A DNA stretch of 57,036 nucleotides from Rhodospirillales bacterium (GCA_021775005.1 JAJFIK010000061.1:1-57036); one strand, 5' to 3'. Counted from the stretch's first letter, positions 35,572-45,660 are shown. Notes: a model not told the origin generated them from the letters alone. Numbers and translations: made by a program.

Positions 35572-37616
35572 TCCCCTGCAGGCTCCGCTAACTCCTCAGT
35601 AGCCCCCGCATCATTGGCGGCCTCATCGCTAGGAAGAATAACCGGAGCTTCCCCCGCCAGCGCCTCAAGGCAGGCATTTTCAACGTCATCGCCCATGTTG
35701 AGCAAGGGCAGTAATGCGGCGGTACCGCCAGTAAGGGCAAGCCCACCGATAGAGGTCGCGACCCCGCGGATCAGATCGCCCGTGTCCGGCGAAATGCTTG
35801 GGCTGAGAATTTCACCGTCCACATTGTAGTCCGCAGCAAGATTTAGAAGTGTGGGATTCTTGGGGCGCGGCGATAAATGAAAGTCGATACGGTTCTCTCC
35901 CAGGAACACGCGCCCTCGGCCCGTGATGGTGATCAAGTTGGTGTCGAGCAAAAGCGCCTGCGAACGCCCAACGCCGTCTTCAAAGTCGATGCGGCTGACC
36001 ATACAGCGAAGCGGTGTACGCCCCTGTTCATTGCCAGCGAAGAATGCCGTCAGTAAATCAGCAGCGAGAAAATCAATTCCGCCCTGCCCCAGGGAACCCT
36101 CGCCAAGGGAAACGTTTGATTGCCCGGTAAATGTCGCCATCACATCGCGAACGGTGCGCCCTGTGCCAACGCCGTCGACGGCCAAATGTGTTGGCGCCAC
36201 AATAATGGGGCGACGACCTATATCTTCGAGCAACGCCCCCAAATCAAAATCGCGCACCTGAGCGCTTAGGCGAACAGTTTCATCATGGGCATTGGCATTG
36301 AGAGAAAGCTCAAGAGGGGCGCCGCGATAAGTAGCCGAAGCCCCATCCAGGCTGAGCGTGCCGGCCTCAGCTGTGATCGGTAAATCTACATCCGCAAACG
36401 TAAGGCCACGATGCTGTAGTTCGTCAATATGAAGTGTGACCTGGCCCGCGGCACGATCAAAACGTTCCATGGGCACAGCAACGTCCAACAAACTACGGCG
36501 CGCACCATGAGCAGCATTGCTTTCCGTGTCGACCACGTCTTCTGAAGGCACCGCGCTGCGCAGCAGGCCTGTGTCAAGGTGCGCCATGGTGATCTCACCC
36601 TCAGCACGGATGATCCCATCACGACGATAAACAGAGATAGCACCGCTCAAGGGACCCAATACAATCAAGTTTGCATCCTCTGCGGGTTCATTGCGCTCAA
36701 TTTCCAAAGCATCGATGACAATATCGCCGCGCCCAGCCGTAAGGCGGACAGAACCGACAAGCGTTGCTGTACCCGCGCCGGGTACATCAAACCCTGCGAT
36801 GGCGCTGAGATGTGAGACATCTCCCGCCACGCCTTCAAAGTTAAGATCCCCAACCACCGGCCATACGCTGGTCAGAGTCCCCGAAATATCCATCGTGTTT
36901 TGGCCGACCCTCGCCGTACCCGATATGGCGCTGCTGTCCTGGCGCAGAAAGCTCGCCAAATTGTGCAGATGGCCGGAAACGTCCACCACCGAGCCTTGCG
37001 CCTCCCCGACAAACGCGGCCCGCAACCCTTCGCCCTCGGGCACAAGCACAAGATGGTCAATGTCGAAGACTTGATTATCTTCGCCCACCCGCTCGCGAAT
37101 GAGGTGCAGATTATCAATGTCAACTTCACGCAAGCGCTCCAGCATCCCCAAGATGCGATCGGCCCGTTGATCGATCGCTTCGGCAATAACGGTTTGATTC
37201 TCAATGCCCGCGGCTTCGCTAACGGGAAGAATAACTTCCGCGTTGCGGATGCCGACACCGCGCAATTCCACCCGACCTTGCAATAATTTCCAGAGCCCTA
37301 ATGTCGCCCCGGCGCGCTCGGCCGTTAGGGCTGCCCCAAGTGTTGCTTCCCCCTGCGGCTCGTCGGTGCGTACATCATCGGCGAAGACCCATATTTCATT
37401 GATGCGCCACTCAAATCCGATCGCGCCTTCAATTGTGACCGGCCGCCCCAAAAGTGCTTGCCCGCGCGTTTCTGCTTCGGCGCGCAAAGCCCAGGAAAAA
37501 TCACGCCCCTGCGCCCAGCCCAGAAAAAGCACAACGGCTAGAAACAGAAATATTAAAGCTGATATCAACCGACGTAATACGCTGCCGCCAGTGTCTCGGA
37601 TAGTTGGGTTACTCAA
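35568..37616 (-). CDS. AsmA family protein
   Basis: A 682-residue protein with one N-terminal membrane span (about 17-34, LISALIFLFLAVVLFLGWAQG) and a long periplasmic beta-rich body ending in the AsmA C-terminal block GRGRVFLGENRIDFHLSPRPKNP, split at about residue 600. AsmA-like proteins are thought to bridge phospholipid transport to the outer membrane. It overlaps the HAD gene upstream (ATGA) and atp12 downstream (ATGA), an operon centre. Known family, specific role inferred. Confidence 0.88.
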   Translation of the reverse strand: MSNPTIRDTGGSVLRRLISALIFLFLAVVLFLGWAQGRDFSWALRAEAETRGQALLGRPVTIEGAIGFEWRINEIWVFADDVRTDEPQGEATLGAALTAERAGATLGLWKLLQGRVELRGVGIRNAEVILPVSEAAGIENQTVIAEAIDQRADRILGMLERLREVDIDNLHLIRERVGEDNQVFDIDHLVLVPEGEGLRAAFVGEAQGSVVDVSGHLHNLASFLRQDSSAISGTARVGQNTMDISGTLTSVWPVVGDLNFEGVAGDVSHLSAIAGFDVPGAGTATLVGSVRLTAGRGDIVIDALEIERNEPAEDANLIVLGPLSGAISVYRRDGIIRAEGEITMAHLDTGLLRSAVPSEDVVDTESNAAHGARRSLLDVAVPMERFDRAAGQVTLHIDELQHRGLTFADVDLPITAEAGTLSLDGASATYRGAPLELSLNANAHDETVRLSAQVRDFDLGALLEDIGRRPIIVAPTHLAVDGVGTGRTVRDVMATFTGQSNVSLGEGSLGQGGIDFLAADLLTAFFAGNEQGRTPLRCMVSRIDFEDGVGRSQALLLDTNLITITGRGRVFLGENRIDFHLSPRPKNPTLLNLAADYNVDGEILSPSISPDTGDLIRGVATSIGGLALTGGTAALLPLLNMGDDVENACLEALAGEAPVILPSDEAANDAGATEELAEPAGE

Positions 37617-38287
37617 AGCGCCAATACCTCGTCAATCAAATCTGGCAACGCCGCGAACTCCGGCGCAATTGCTTTTGCTCCCGCATTAAGAAGCATTTGT
37701 GGCTCATGGTAGCCCCAACCAACCCCCAATGCTGCAACATTTGCGTTCTTGGCGGTCAGCATGTCGGTTTCTGTGTCGCCGACAAATACCGTATGACGCG
37801 CTTCCGCCCCGGTGGCACGCAAGATATCGTGAACCGCATCAGGGTGCGGCTTTGTGGGACCATCATGGGCCGATCTGATGGCAATAAATTGACCATCAAG
37901 GCCATGGAGATTAAGCACGTGCTCCACGCCGGGGCGACCTTTGTTGGTGGCGATGGCCAACAAGTGACCTTTGCCATCCAACGCCGTTAACACCGCTTTT
38001 GCATCGGGAAACAGGGCGTCGCGATCATGTCCTGCCGCGCGATTGGCGAGAAACAATTGTTTATAAGTGTCGGTCAATGCGGCCACATCGGCGGGGCTTG
38101 CGTCTGGTAGTAACTGCGCCCACGCCCCTTCGAGGGAAAGCCCAATGCCGCCACGCACGATGTCGCGATCCAATGGTGGCATGCCATGGCGTTCCAGAGT
38201 GCGCGTCATGCAGGCATGAATACCATCAAGGCTATCCACAAGTGTGCCGTCGAGATCAAAGATTACAAGCGTAAGCGGATCACTCAC
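37613..38287 (-). CDS. HAD-IA hydrolase, phosphoglycolate phosphatase-like
   Basis: A 224-residue HAD phosphatase. Motif I is FDLDGTLVDS (nucleophile Asp), motif II lies in LAIATNKGRPG, and motif III/IV in RHTVFVGDTETDM. The cap domain matches Gph. Gph-type enzymes remove 2-phosphoglycolate; other phosphate esters are possible. Start and stop overlap neighbours by four bases each, so it is coupled to the RluA family gene and asmA. Confidence 0.9.
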   Translation of the reverse strand: MSDPLTLVIFDLDGTLVDSLDGIHACMTRTLERHGMPPLDRDIVRGGIGLSLEGAWAQLLPDASPADVAALTDTYKQLFLANRAAGHDRDALFPDAKAVLTALDGKGHLLAIATNKGRPGVEHVLNLHGLDGQFIAIRSAHDGPTKPHPDAVHDILRATGAEARHTVFVGDTETDMLTAKNANVAALGVGWGYHEPQMLLNAGAKAIAPEFAALPDLIDEVLAL

Positions 38288-39273
38288 CGGGACAGATCCT
38301 CAAACGGATCCTCGTGTTCATTGGCATTGAAGTGAAAGAAGGCCCAGTCCTTCTGCATGTGCCCAGACAAGGGCGCCACAAAAGTCTGCGTGCGCCCGTT
38401 CCCCACTGGCAGCGTAATTTGCCGCGCATGCAGGTGCATCTTCTTGGAGATGTTTCCGGTTAGAAAGGCTTCCTTGCCGCCATATTTTTTGTCACCAACA
38501 ATAGGCGTTTCCAATGCCGCCATATGTGCGCGAATTTGGTGCGTGCGCCCGGTAATGGGCATGACCGCGACCCAGGCGGCCGTCTTCGCCGCAGCTTCCA
38601 TAACCTTGTAGTGGCTAATGGCGCTTTGGGCGTCGGGGTCTTTTGCTTTGGCTGCCACCATTTGCTCGCCGCCGAGACCACCCATGCGTTTGGCCAGCGG
38701 CAGATCAATCGTGCCTTGTGGAGGATGGGGCACCCCCATGGTGAGGCACCAATAGATTTTTTCAACGTCGCGACTGCGCCACACCTTGGCCAGCGCCGAG
38801 GCATTGTTCGCGCCGCGGGCAAGGATCATCACCCCGCTGGTGTCTTTATCAAGGCGATGCACCAAGTGGAGCTTCTGGCCATCCTCGCTGCGCAAGCCTT
38901 CCAGCAAACCATCCACATGGCGCACGATCTTCGGTCCCCCTTGGCTTGCCAACCCACTGGGCTTGTTGATGGCAACCAAACGCTCATCTTCATAGATCAC
39001 TAGCGAGCGGATAAATTCTCGATCTTCATCGGAGATTTTGGCGCGCGGCTTTTGCGACAATTCCTTTTCGTCCAACGGCGGCACACGGATGAGCTGCCCG
39101 GCTTCAAGGCGGTGGCTGGCTTTGATGCGTCCGCCATCCACACGGATTTGACCTTTGCGCAGAAGTTTTTCCAATCGCCCATGGTTCACATGGGGGAAGT
39201 GACGATGAAACCAACGATCCAAGCGAATGCCGTCGTCGCGTTCTTTCACTTCGATTTGCTGCACACCGCTCAT
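38284..39273 (-). CDS. rluC: RluA family pseudouridine synthase
   Basis: A 329-residue RluA-type enzyme converting uridine to pseudouridine in rRNA. An N-terminal S4 RNA-binding domain (IRLDRWFHRHFPHVNHGRL, about 16-65) precedes the catalytic domain with HRLDKDTSGVMIL; Asp142 is the catalytic Asp. RluC-type targets in 23S rRNA are likely but not proved by sequence. It overlaps crcB (ATGA) and the HAD gene (ATGA). Confidence 0.9.
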   Translation of the reverse strand: MSGVQQIEVKERDDGIRLDRWFHRHFPHVNHGRLEKLLRKGQIRVDGGRIKASHRLEAGQLIRVPPLDEKELSQKPRAKISDEDREFIRSLVIYEDERLVAINKPSGLASQGGPKIVRHVDGLLEGLRSEDGQKLHLVHRLDKDTSGVMILARGANNASALAKVWRSRDVEKIYWCLTMGVPHPPQGTIDLPLAKRMGGLGGEQMVAAKAKDPDAQSAISHYKVMEAAAKTAAWVAVMPITGRTHQIRAHMAALETPIVGDKKYGGKEAFLTGNISKKMHLHARQITLPVGNGRTQTFVAPLSGHMQKDWAFFHFNANEHEDPFEDLSR

Positions 39274-39662
39274 GACCAGATCGCCCGTCCGAGCATCAAC
39301 CCGGCAAAGAGAGCGCCCACCGAAAGGATTACCGACGCAAGCACATAACCCAGCGCCGGGCCAAACGCGTTGCGTTCAATCATGTTGGCAGTCTCAAGGG
39401 AAAATGCGGAGAACGTTGTAAAGCCGCCGAGGAACCCAGTGACCAATAACAAGCGCAACTCCGGCGAAATGGAAAACCTAAGCGCTAACGCTTCCACCAA
39501 AAGTCCCATGGCAAAACCCCCCGCCACATTCACGATGAGCGTGCCCCAGGGAAAGCCAACGCCCATGGCGCGCAGCATTATCGCTGCCACACCGTAGCGG
39601 GCCGAGGCTCCAAGAGCGCCGCCGAGGGCAACGGGGAGAAGGTGGGTAAATTGGAATGACAT
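39270..39662 (-). CDS. crcB: Fluoride-specific ion channel CrcB/Fluc
   Basis: A 130-residue membrane protein with four spans. Family motifs GGALGASARYG (start) and GFLGGFTTFSAFSLE (with the Phe box and conserved Thr/Ser) are present. It works as a dual-topology dimer exporting fluoride. I start at ATG 39662 (MSFQFTHLLPVALGG); 10 codons upstream look spurious. It is 10 bases from rarA and overlaps the RluA family gene by four bases. No fluoride riboswitch is visible. Confidence 0.95.
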   Translation of the reverse strand: MSFQFTHLLPVALGGALGASARYGVAAIMLRAMGVGFPWGTLIVNVAGGFAMGLLVEALALRFSISPELRLLLVTGFLGGFTTFSAFSLETANMIERNAFGPALGYVLASVILSVGALFAGLMLGRAIWS

Positions 39663-39672
39663 GAGCGGGAAG

Positions 39673-41016
39673 CTATTGACCCTCGTCGTCATCTACAAGG
39701 CCCGCATTGCGCCCCCGCAGCTTGGCCCAATAGGCGAGGCGCTTGGCGATTTCCCGCTCAAATCCGCGCTCAACGGGGGCATAGAATTGCGGGCGATCAC
39801 CCACCTCAGCCGCTATTTCCTCTGGGAAGTAGTTCTGGCCGGAAAAGCCTTCCGGGCTGTCTTGGTCATATTGGTACTCCGCGCCGTAACCAAGGTCCTT
39901 CATAAGCCTGGTGGGGGCATTGAGAATATGCTTGGGCGGCTGCAGCGAGCCTGTCTCCTTGGCCGATTTTTGCGCCGCCTTCATGGCCACATAGGCTGCA
40001 TTGGATTTAGGCGCGGTGGCGAGATAGATAGTCGCTTGCGCAAGCGCCAGCTCCCCTTCAGGGCTGCCAAGAAAGTCATAGGCATCTTTCGCCAAAAGCG
40101 CCTGTTGCGCCGCAGCCGGGTCAGCAAGGCCAACATCCTCATACGCCATGCGCACAAGGCGGCGGGTAATATAGAGCGGGTCTTCCCCGGCCGTCAGCAT
40201 GCGCGCCAGATAATAGAGCGCCGCGTCCGGGTCTGAACCGCGCACGCATTTATGCAGCGCGGAGATGAGATTGTAATGGCCCTCTTGCGCCTTGTCATAG
40301 ATTGGCGCGCGGCGCTGCACGGCTTCTGTGAGCGCCTTGGGATCGAGCGACGCATCAATACCCAGCGCAAGAAGTTCTTCTGCCAAGGTGAGCACAAACC
40401 GCCCGTCGCCATCGGCCATGGCTTTCAACGTCACCCGCGCATCATCGGTAAGCGGCAAGCGTTTGTCAAAAAAGCCCTCCGCGCGGACAAGCAGTTTTTC
40501 CAATGCGTCATCATCAAGACGGTTCAGCACCATCACCTGCGCGCGAGAAAGCACCGCGGGGTTGAGTTCAAATGAAGGGTTCTCTGTGGTGGCACCAACC
40601 AGAATGATTGTGCCGTCTTCCATGATGGGCAAAAACGAGTCCTGTTGCGCGCGATTAAAGCGGTGGATTTCGTCCACAAACAACAAGGTGCCCTGCCCCG
40701 CCATACGCCGCGCCTTGGCGGTCTCAAACACTTTGCGCAAGTCTGCCACACCGGAAAAAATCGCGGAGATCTGCTCAAACGCAAACCCCGCATGCCCCGC
40801 CAACAGCCGCGCGATGGTGGTCTTGCCTGTGCCCGGCGGGCCCCAGAAGATGATGGATGAAAGCCTGCCGCCGGAGATCATTCGCTCAAGCGGTGCGCCG
40901 GTCGCCAGCAGATGATCCTGCCCCACCACGTGTTCAAGCTCGGTTGGGCGCAGCTTGTCCGCAAGGGGGCGCGGGGCACCCTCGTCCATACCCGCCGCTT
41001 CGAAAAGGGAACTCAC
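39673..41016 (-). CDS. rarA: Replication-associated recombination protein A (MgsA/RarA)
   Basis: A 447-residue AAA+ ATPase. Walker A is GPPGTGKT (59-66) and Walker B LLFVDEIHRFN. The sensor block VGATTENPSFELN and the C-terminal tetramerisation part (GSDPDAALYYLARML) match RarA, which acts at stalled replication forks. It is the second gene after degP (8-base gap) and precedes crcB. Confidence 0.96.
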   Translation of the reverse strand: MSSLFEAAGMDEGAPRPLADKLRPTELEHVVGQDHLLATGAPLERMISGGRLSSIIFWGPPGTGKTTIARLLAGHAGFAFEQISAIFSGVADLRKVFETAKARRMAGQGTLLFVDEIHRFNRAQQDSFLPIMEDGTIILVGATTENPSFELNPAVLSRAQVMVLNRLDDDALEKLLVRAEGFFDKRLPLTDDARVTLKAMADGDGRFVLTLAEELLALGIDASLDPKALTEAVQRRAPIYDKAQEGHYNLISALHKCVRGSDPDAALYYLARMLTAGEDPLYITRRLVRMAYEDVGLADPAAAQQALLAKDAYDFLGSPEGELALAQATIYLATAPKSNAAYVAMKAAQKSAKETGSLQPPKHILNAPTRLMKDLGYGAEYQYDQDSPEGFSGQNYFPEEIAAEVGDRPQFYAPVERGFEREIAKRLAYWAKLRGRNAGLVDDDEGQ

Positions 41017-41024
41017 CTTGATCG

Positions 41025-42473
41025 CTATCCTCTGACTGAAAAACTAAAAGTCTGCCCCTGGCGTTCATACGTAACGTCCCAACGGCCCTGCTGCCTTGAT
41101 GTGGCACGCTCCAAGTCCTCAACATAGGTGATCGGTGTGCCGTTTACTTCGCGGACAATGTCGCCCGCTTGTAGACGTAAACGCCATGCAGTAGTGCCGC
41201 GCTGCATGCCAATGATGACGACACCTGCGAGCATCGAGTCGATACCGTTTTCCTCGTTAAAGGCGGGCGAGAGGTTTGCCACTGTCGCACCCTCGAAGGG
41301 ATTGCGCCCGGCCATTTGCGTGATCGAGCGCGGCGGATCTTCTGGCGGCTCGGCCAATTCAAGCTCAACCGTGCGGGTGCGCCCCTCGCGGAGAAATTCG
41401 ATCTCCACGCTTGAGCCCGGGCGCTGCGTGCCAATGCGATATCGCAAGCCGCTGGGGTCAACAATATCAAAGCCTGCGAATTTCAAAATGACATCGCCGA
41501 TTTGAAGCCCGCCGCGCGCGGCGGGCCCGTCATCAAAAATCTGATTGATAAGCGCGCCGGCAGGACGGTCCAAGTTCAGGCCTTCCGCGAGATCAGATGT
41601 CACAGGCTGAGTGGAAACGCCGATCCAGGGGCGCACAATGGGGGTGCCTTCAATGGCGCTTTCCACCACCAGCCGTACCATGTTGGCGGGAATGGCAAAG
41701 CCAATGCCGATGGAACCCCCAGAGCGCGAAAAGATTGCCGTGTTGATACCCACCAGCCCCCCATCAAGGGTAACGAGGGCACCGCCGGAATTGCCGGGGT
41801 TGATGGCCGCATCGGTCTGGATAAAGAACTGATAATCTGACACACCCACTTGGGTGCGCGCCAAGGCAGAGACAATGCCGCTGGTGACGGTCTGCCCCAC
41901 ACCAAACGGATTGCCCAGCGCCAGTACAAGATCGCCCACTTGCAGCTCGTCGGAGTTATGAAAACGCACCACCGGCAATTCTTCATTGCCTGGATCAATA
42001 CGCAGCACAGCAATGTCTGTACGTTCATCAGCAAGAATGACCACCGCGTCATATTCACGGCGATCAGCCAGCGCCACGGTGATTTCTTCACCACCAGCAA
42101 TGACGTGATTGTTGGTCACGATAATGCCATCTGATGAAACAATAACGCCTGAGCCCAGCGATTGGGATTGGCGCTCTTGGGGCCCCCGAAAACCGAGTCC
42201 GAAAAAACGCTCAAACAAAGGATCATTGGCAAAGGGCGAGGTAAACTCGCGCACCACGCGGCGGGAGTAAACATTCACCACCGCAGGGGCCACACTCCGC
42301 ACTACAGGTGCATAGGATAACTGCACCTCAGCGCGGCTTTCTGGCATCTCACGAATTTGTGCGCGGGCAGACTTGGGAACGGCAAGCCACACAGCAACCA
42401 GCACCACCACAAGAAGCCCAAGCCAAAAGGCCAGCGCCGACGGTTCTTTTACAATGTCCATAATCATATCCAT
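41025..42473 (-). CDS. degP: DegP/DegQ-type periplasmic serine protease (HtrA)
   Basis: A 482-residue Do-like protease. It has an uncleaved-type N-terminal membrane anchor (about 13-32), a trypsin-like domain with the triad His123 (TNNHVIAG), Asp153 (RTDIAVL), Ser229 (NPGNSGGAL), and two C-terminal PDZ domains (from about 290 and 390). It degrades or refolds misfolded envelope proteins. First gene of the degP-rarA-crcB-rluA family-HAD-asmA-atp12 operon; an intrinsic terminator of the ribosomal operon lies just upstream. Confidence 0.94.
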   Translation of the reverse strand: MDMIMDIVKEPSALAFWLGLLVVVLVAVWLAVPKSARAQIREMPESRAEVQLSYAPVVRSVAPAVVNVYSRRVVREFTSPFANDPLFERFFGLGFRGPQERQSQSLGSGVIVSSDGIIVTNNHVIAGGEEITVALADRREYDAVVILADERTDIAVLRIDPGNEELPVVRFHNSDELQVGDLVLALGNPFGVGQTVTSGIVSALARTQVGVSDYQFFIQTDAAINPGNSGGALVTLDGGLVGINTAIFSRSGGSIGIGFAIPANMVRLVVESAIEGTPIVRPWIGVSTQPVTSDLAEGLNLDRPAGALINQIFDDGPAARGGLQIGDVILKFAGFDIVDPSGLRYRIGTQRPGSSVEIEFLREGRTRTVELELAEPPEDPPRSITQMAGRNPFEGATVANLSPAFNEENGIDSMLAGVVIIGMQRGTTAWRLRLQAGDIVREVNGTPITYVEDLERATSRQQGRWDVTYERQGQTFSFSVRG

Positions 42474-42506
42474 TTCTTACGCGTCCCCGCCTGGAAACCT
42501 GAGCCC

Positions 42507-42534
42507 ATCATAGCATTTGATGGCCAGACCCCAA
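42507..42534 (-). promoter_or_regulatory. Candidate promoter of the degP operon
   Basis: On the minus strand TTGGGG (42534-42529), a 16-base spacer and TATGAT (42512-42507), about 34 bases before the degP start. The -10 is good, the -35 weak. It lies just after the terminator at 42563-42587, where an own promoter is needed. Confidence 0.35.
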
Positions 42535-42562
42535 ATGAACAAGGGTTAAGGAACGACCAAAG

Positions 42563-42587
42563 AAAAAGGGCAGCCCGAAGGCCGCCC
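42563..42587 (-). terminator. Rho-independent terminator of the ribosomal super-operon
   Basis: Minus strand GGGCGGCC, tetraloop TTCG, GGCTGCCC (8-bp stem with one G-U pair), followed by TTTTT then CTTT. It is 32 bases past the rplQ stop and before degP. Textbook intrinsic terminator with a UUCG loop. Confidence 0.92.
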
Positions 42588-42619
42588 CTATCCAGTTCTC
42601 AACCTTCTTATTGGGCCAA

Positions 42620-43036
42620 TTATTCCTCAATCGTCTCTTTGATCTCAACCGGACCAGAGTCCAGGCCTTTGGCCTCAGGGTCGCGATCGACAAATTCGAT
42701 CACCGCCATAGGAGCGGCATCGCCAAAACGGAAGCCTGCGCGCAAGACACGGGTATAACCACCTGAGCGACCCTCGTAGCGGCCCGCAAGGGTTTCAAAC
42801 AGCTTGGAGACCATGGCTGCATCGCCAATTTTGGCTTGAGCCTGACGGCGCGCATGAATGGTGCCGCGCTTGCCCAGGGTGATGAGCTTGTCCACATAGG
42901 GCTTAAGCTCTTTTGCCTTGGGCAAAGTCGTCTTGATCTGCTCGTGCTTAATCAGCGCCGCAGCCATGTTCACAAACAACGCTTTGCGGTGTTCGTGTGT
43001 CCGGTTCAGCTTCCGGCCTGAATTTCCGTGTCGCAT
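42620..43036 (-). CDS. rplQ: 50S ribosomal protein L17
   Basis: L17, 138 residues. N-terminal [20 protein letters not shown] is the conserved L17 start, and the [20 protein letters not shown] segment follows. The last part is an acidic tail ([22 protein letters not shown] region). AAGGAG precedes the ATG. It is the last gene before the terminator. Confidence 0.98.
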   Translation of the reverse strand: MRHGNSGRKLNRTHEHRKALFVNMAAALIKHEQIKTTLPKAKELKPYVDKLITLGKRGTIHARRQAQAKIGDAAMVSKLFETLAGRYEGRSGGYTRVLRAGFRFGDAAPMAVIEFVDRDPEAKGLDSGPVEIKETIEE

Positions 43037-43067
43037 GACACAACTCCTTTAAAGAACGGCGATCCGT

Positions 43068-44084
43068 TCAGTATTGATCTTCGAACCGCTTGGCCAGGTC
43101 TTCGATGTTTTCCGGCGGCCAATTCGGCACTTCCATTCCAAGGTGAAGGCCCATGTTGGCGAGCACTTCCTTGATCTCATTCAGCGACTTACGACCAAAG
43201 TTCGGGGTCCGCAGCATTTCGGATTCCGTCTTTTGGATCAGGTCGCCAATATAAACAATATTGTCGTTCTTCAAGCAGTTGGCGGAGCGCACGGAAAGTT
43301 CCAGCTCGTCCACTTTCTTGAGCAGCGCGGGATTGAATTCCAACTCCGGCTGAGTTTCTTCTTCGACGCGCTGCTGAGGCTCTTCGAAATTCACGAAGAT
43401 CTGCAGCTGGTCCTGAAGGATGCGCGCGGCATAGGCCACAGAATCGTCAGGCGAAATGGTGCCATCGGTTTCAATGTCGAGCGTCAGCTTGTCATAGTCG
43501 AGCACTTGACCCTCGCGGGTGTTTTCAACTTTGTAGCTCACACGCTTCACTGGGCTGTAGAGCGAATCCACAGGAATAAGGCCGATAGGTGCATCTTCAG
43601 GGCGGTTGCGATCTGCCGCTACATAGCCCTTACCAGAATCAACGGTAAATTCCATGTGGATGTCAGCGCCTTCATCGAGGGTGCAGATAACGAGATCCTT
43701 GTTGAGGATTTCCACATCAGCCGTCTCGGTGATTTGCCCGGCAGTCACTACGCCTGGGCCAGATGCTTTCAGCGTGATGCGCTTGGGCTCTTCCGCATGA
43801 AGGCGCAAAGCGATCTGCTTGATGTTCAGCACAATGTCCGTCACGTCTTCGCGCACACCGGCGATGGACGAGAACTCATGCAACACACCATCGATCTGCA
43901 CTGAGGTAATGGAAGCTCCTTGCAGGGAGCTGAGCAACACGCGACGCAGAGCATTACCAAGTGTCAGGCCAAAGCCGCGCTCAAGGGGCTCTGCCACGAC
44001 GATGCCCAGACGTGCAGGGTCGTGACCCGGCTTTGTCTCGAGTTTCGTCGGCTTGATCAATTCTTGCCAGTTTTTCTGGATCAC
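43068..44084 (-). CDS. rpoA: DNA-directed RNA polymerase alpha subunit
   Basis: Alpha subunit, 338 residues with GTG 44084 as start ([14 protein letters not shown] after initiation), which has GGTGAGGA with a 7-base spacer; a GTG 12 codons earlier would add a non-conserved piece. N-terminal assembly domain (about 1-230, [20 protein letters not shown]) and C-terminal UP-element/activator-binding domain (about 245-325, with [14 protein letters not shown] and [16 protein letters not shown]). Standard alphaproteobacterial size. Confidence 0.97.
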   Translation of the reverse strand: MIQKNWQELIKPTKLETKPGHDPARLGIVVAEPLERGFGLTLGNALRRVLLSSLQGASITSVQIDGVLHEFSSIAGVREDVTDIVLNIKQIALRLHAEEPKRITLKASGPGVVTAGQITETADVEILNKDLVICTLDEGADIHMEFTVDSGKGYVAADRNRPEDAPIGLIPVDSLYSPVKRVSYKVENTREGQVLDYDKLTLDIETDGTISPDDSVAYAARILQDQLQIFVNFEEPQQRVEEETQPELEFNPALLKKVDELELSVRSANCLKNDNIVYIGDLIQKTESEMLRTPNFGRKSLNEIKEVLANMGLHLGMEVPNWPPENIEDLAKRFEDQY

Positions 44085-44186
44085 GTCCAAATCCTCACCG
44101 GTTAATGCTTCGGACCCCACAGGCAGCGAGGGCCAAAGCGTTTCATTTTTTTTGCGCGGCGTTCTTTCCCGCGCGGAATACCAAAT

Positions 44187-44576
44187 CTATACGCGCCGAC
44201 GCTTTGGGGGCCGGCAACCATTATGCGGAATGGGCGTCACGTCGCGGATTGACGTGATTGTAAAGCCCACAGCTTGCAGCGCCCGCAGCGCGCTTTCGCG
44301 ACCTGAACCAGGGCCCGCGACATTTACTTCCAGAGTTTTCATGCCGTGTTCTTGCGCTTTGCGACCAGCATCTTCTGCGGCCATTTGTGCGGCATAGGGC
44401 GTAGATTTCCGCGAGCCCTTAAAGCCCATGGTGCCTGACGATGACCATGCGATGGCGTTGCCTTGCGCATCGGTGATCGTCACCATGGTGTTGTTAAACG
44501 TAGCGTTTACATGCGCCACGCCTGCTGTGATGTTCTTGCGTTCCTTGCGACGAGGACGCGCCGGGGTTTTAGCCAT
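44187..44576 (-). CDS. rpsK: 30S ribosomal protein S11
   Basis: S11, 129 residues, forming the platform of the small subunit. Core motifs [17 protein letters not shown] and the basic C-terminus ([20 protein letters not shown], 20 residues) are intact. It follows rpsM by 27 bases. A 102-base gap separates it from the rpoA start. Confidence 0.98.
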   Translation of the reverse strand: MAKTPARPRRKERKNITAGVAHVNATFNNTMVTITDAQGNAIAWSSSGTMGFKGSRKSTPYAAQMAAEDAGRKAQEHGMKTLEVNVAGPGSGRESALRALQAVGFTITSIRDVTPIPHNGCRPPKRRRV

Positions 44577-44603
44577 ATTCGTAACCTTCTAACTCGTCCG
44601 TCG

Positions 44604-44972
44604 TTATTTCTTTTTGCCAGCGATTGCTTTCGCTGGACCCTTGCGCGTGCGCGCATTGGTATGAGTGCGCTGACCACGCACCGGCAACCCGCGGCGATGC
44701 CGCAATCCACGATAGCAACCAAGATCCATGAGACGCTTCACGTTCATGGAATTTTCCCGGCGCAAATCACCTTCCACCACGTGATCGGCATCAATGGTCT
44801 CGCGGATCAAAATGACCTCTGCATCGCTCAAGTCCTGCACGCGCTTTTCATCAGCGATGCCGGCCTTGTCGCAAATTTCGCGAGCCTTGGTATCACCGAT
44901 ACCATGGATGTATGTCAGCGCGATTTTTACGCGCTTGTTCGTCGGTATGTTGACGCCTGCAATGCGTGCCAT
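44604..44972 (-). CDS. rpsM: 30S ribosomal protein S13
   Basis: S13, 122 residues from ATG 44972 ([15 protein letters not shown]), with AGGAG 9 bases upstream; a GTG two codons earlier sits too close to that site. The C-terminus with [14 protein letters not shown] contacts the P-site tRNA. A promoter at 45039-45066 lies upstream. Confidence 0.98.
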   Translation of the reverse strand: MARIAGVNIPTNKRVKIALTYIHGIGDTKAREICDKAGIADEKRVQDLSDAEVILIRETIDADHVVEGDLRRENSMNVKRLMDLGCYRGLRHRRGLPVRGQRTHTNARTRKGPAKAIAGKKK

Positions 44973-45038
44973 GGGCACCCACTCCTTTAGTTCCGCTTTT
45001 CGCGCGGGAAAGCTGACGGGATTCGCTTGAAGGGGCGG

Positions 45039-45066
45039 AATATAGCCCCTCGATTTTCCCCGTCAA
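45039..45066 (-). promoter_or_regulatory. Strong internal promoter before rpsM
   Basis: Minus strand TTGACG (45066-45061), a 16-base spacer, TATATT (45044-45039). It lies in the 115-base spacer between adk and rpsM and would drive rpsM-rpsK-rpoA-rplQ independently of the upstream super-operon. Confidence 0.65.
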
Positions 45067-45087
45067 CCGCGCAAATCAGCTTCTTTT

Positions 45088-45660
45088 CTAGCCTTCCAAT
45101 CCACTCAGAACTTCATCGATCTGAGCAGCCACTTCTTCAATGGTTTTCATCCCATCAACCTTGTGCAGCCGTTCCTGCCCCTCATAATAGGGCAGCAAAG
45201 GTGCCGTATCTGCAAAGTACCGGTCCAACCGGACTTTGAAACTCTCCGGATTATCATCGGCGCGGCCTTCTTCGGAGAACCGCTTGCCAATCCGGGCAAT
45301 TACCTTTTCCTCGTCCACTTCCAGACGAACCACCGCATCAACGCGAGTGGCATGCTTATCCATCAACGCATCGAGCGCTTCAGCCTGGGCGACCGTCCTT
45401 GGAAACCCATCGAAGATGTAGCTCTTGTCAGCGCCACACGTCTCAATCTTCTCTTCGATCAGGGCGATGACGATCTCATCTGAGACCAAATCTCCGCGAT
45501 CCATAATCCCGGCCACTTTTTGACCCAGCTCCGACCCGGACGCCCGCGCTGCGCGCAGCATATCCCCGGTTGAGAGCTGTCTCATGCCATGCTTTTCCAC
45601 AAGCAGTCTTGCTTGCGTGCCTTTCCCGGCAGCAGGCGGCCCGAACAAAATTACATTCAT
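45088..45660 (-). CDS. adk: Adenylate kinase (short form)
   Basis: Adk, 190 residues, interconverts ATP, AMP and ADP. The P-loop is GPPAAGKGT (7-15), followed by the AMP-binding STGDMLRAA and the DGFPRTVAQAEAL block. The zinc/LID insertion of longer enzymes is absent, as usual in Alphaproteobacteria. Its start overlaps the secY stop by four bases. Confidence 0.97.
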   Translation of the reverse strand: MNVILFGPPAAGKGTQARLLVEKHGMRQLSTGDMLRAARASGSELGQKVAGIMDRGDLVSDEIVIALIEEKIETCGADKSYIFDGFPRTVAQAEALDALMDKHATRVDAVVRLEVDEEKVIARIGKRFSEEGRADDNPESFKVRLDRYFADTAPLLPYYEGQERLHKVDGMKTIEEVAAQIDEVLSGLEG

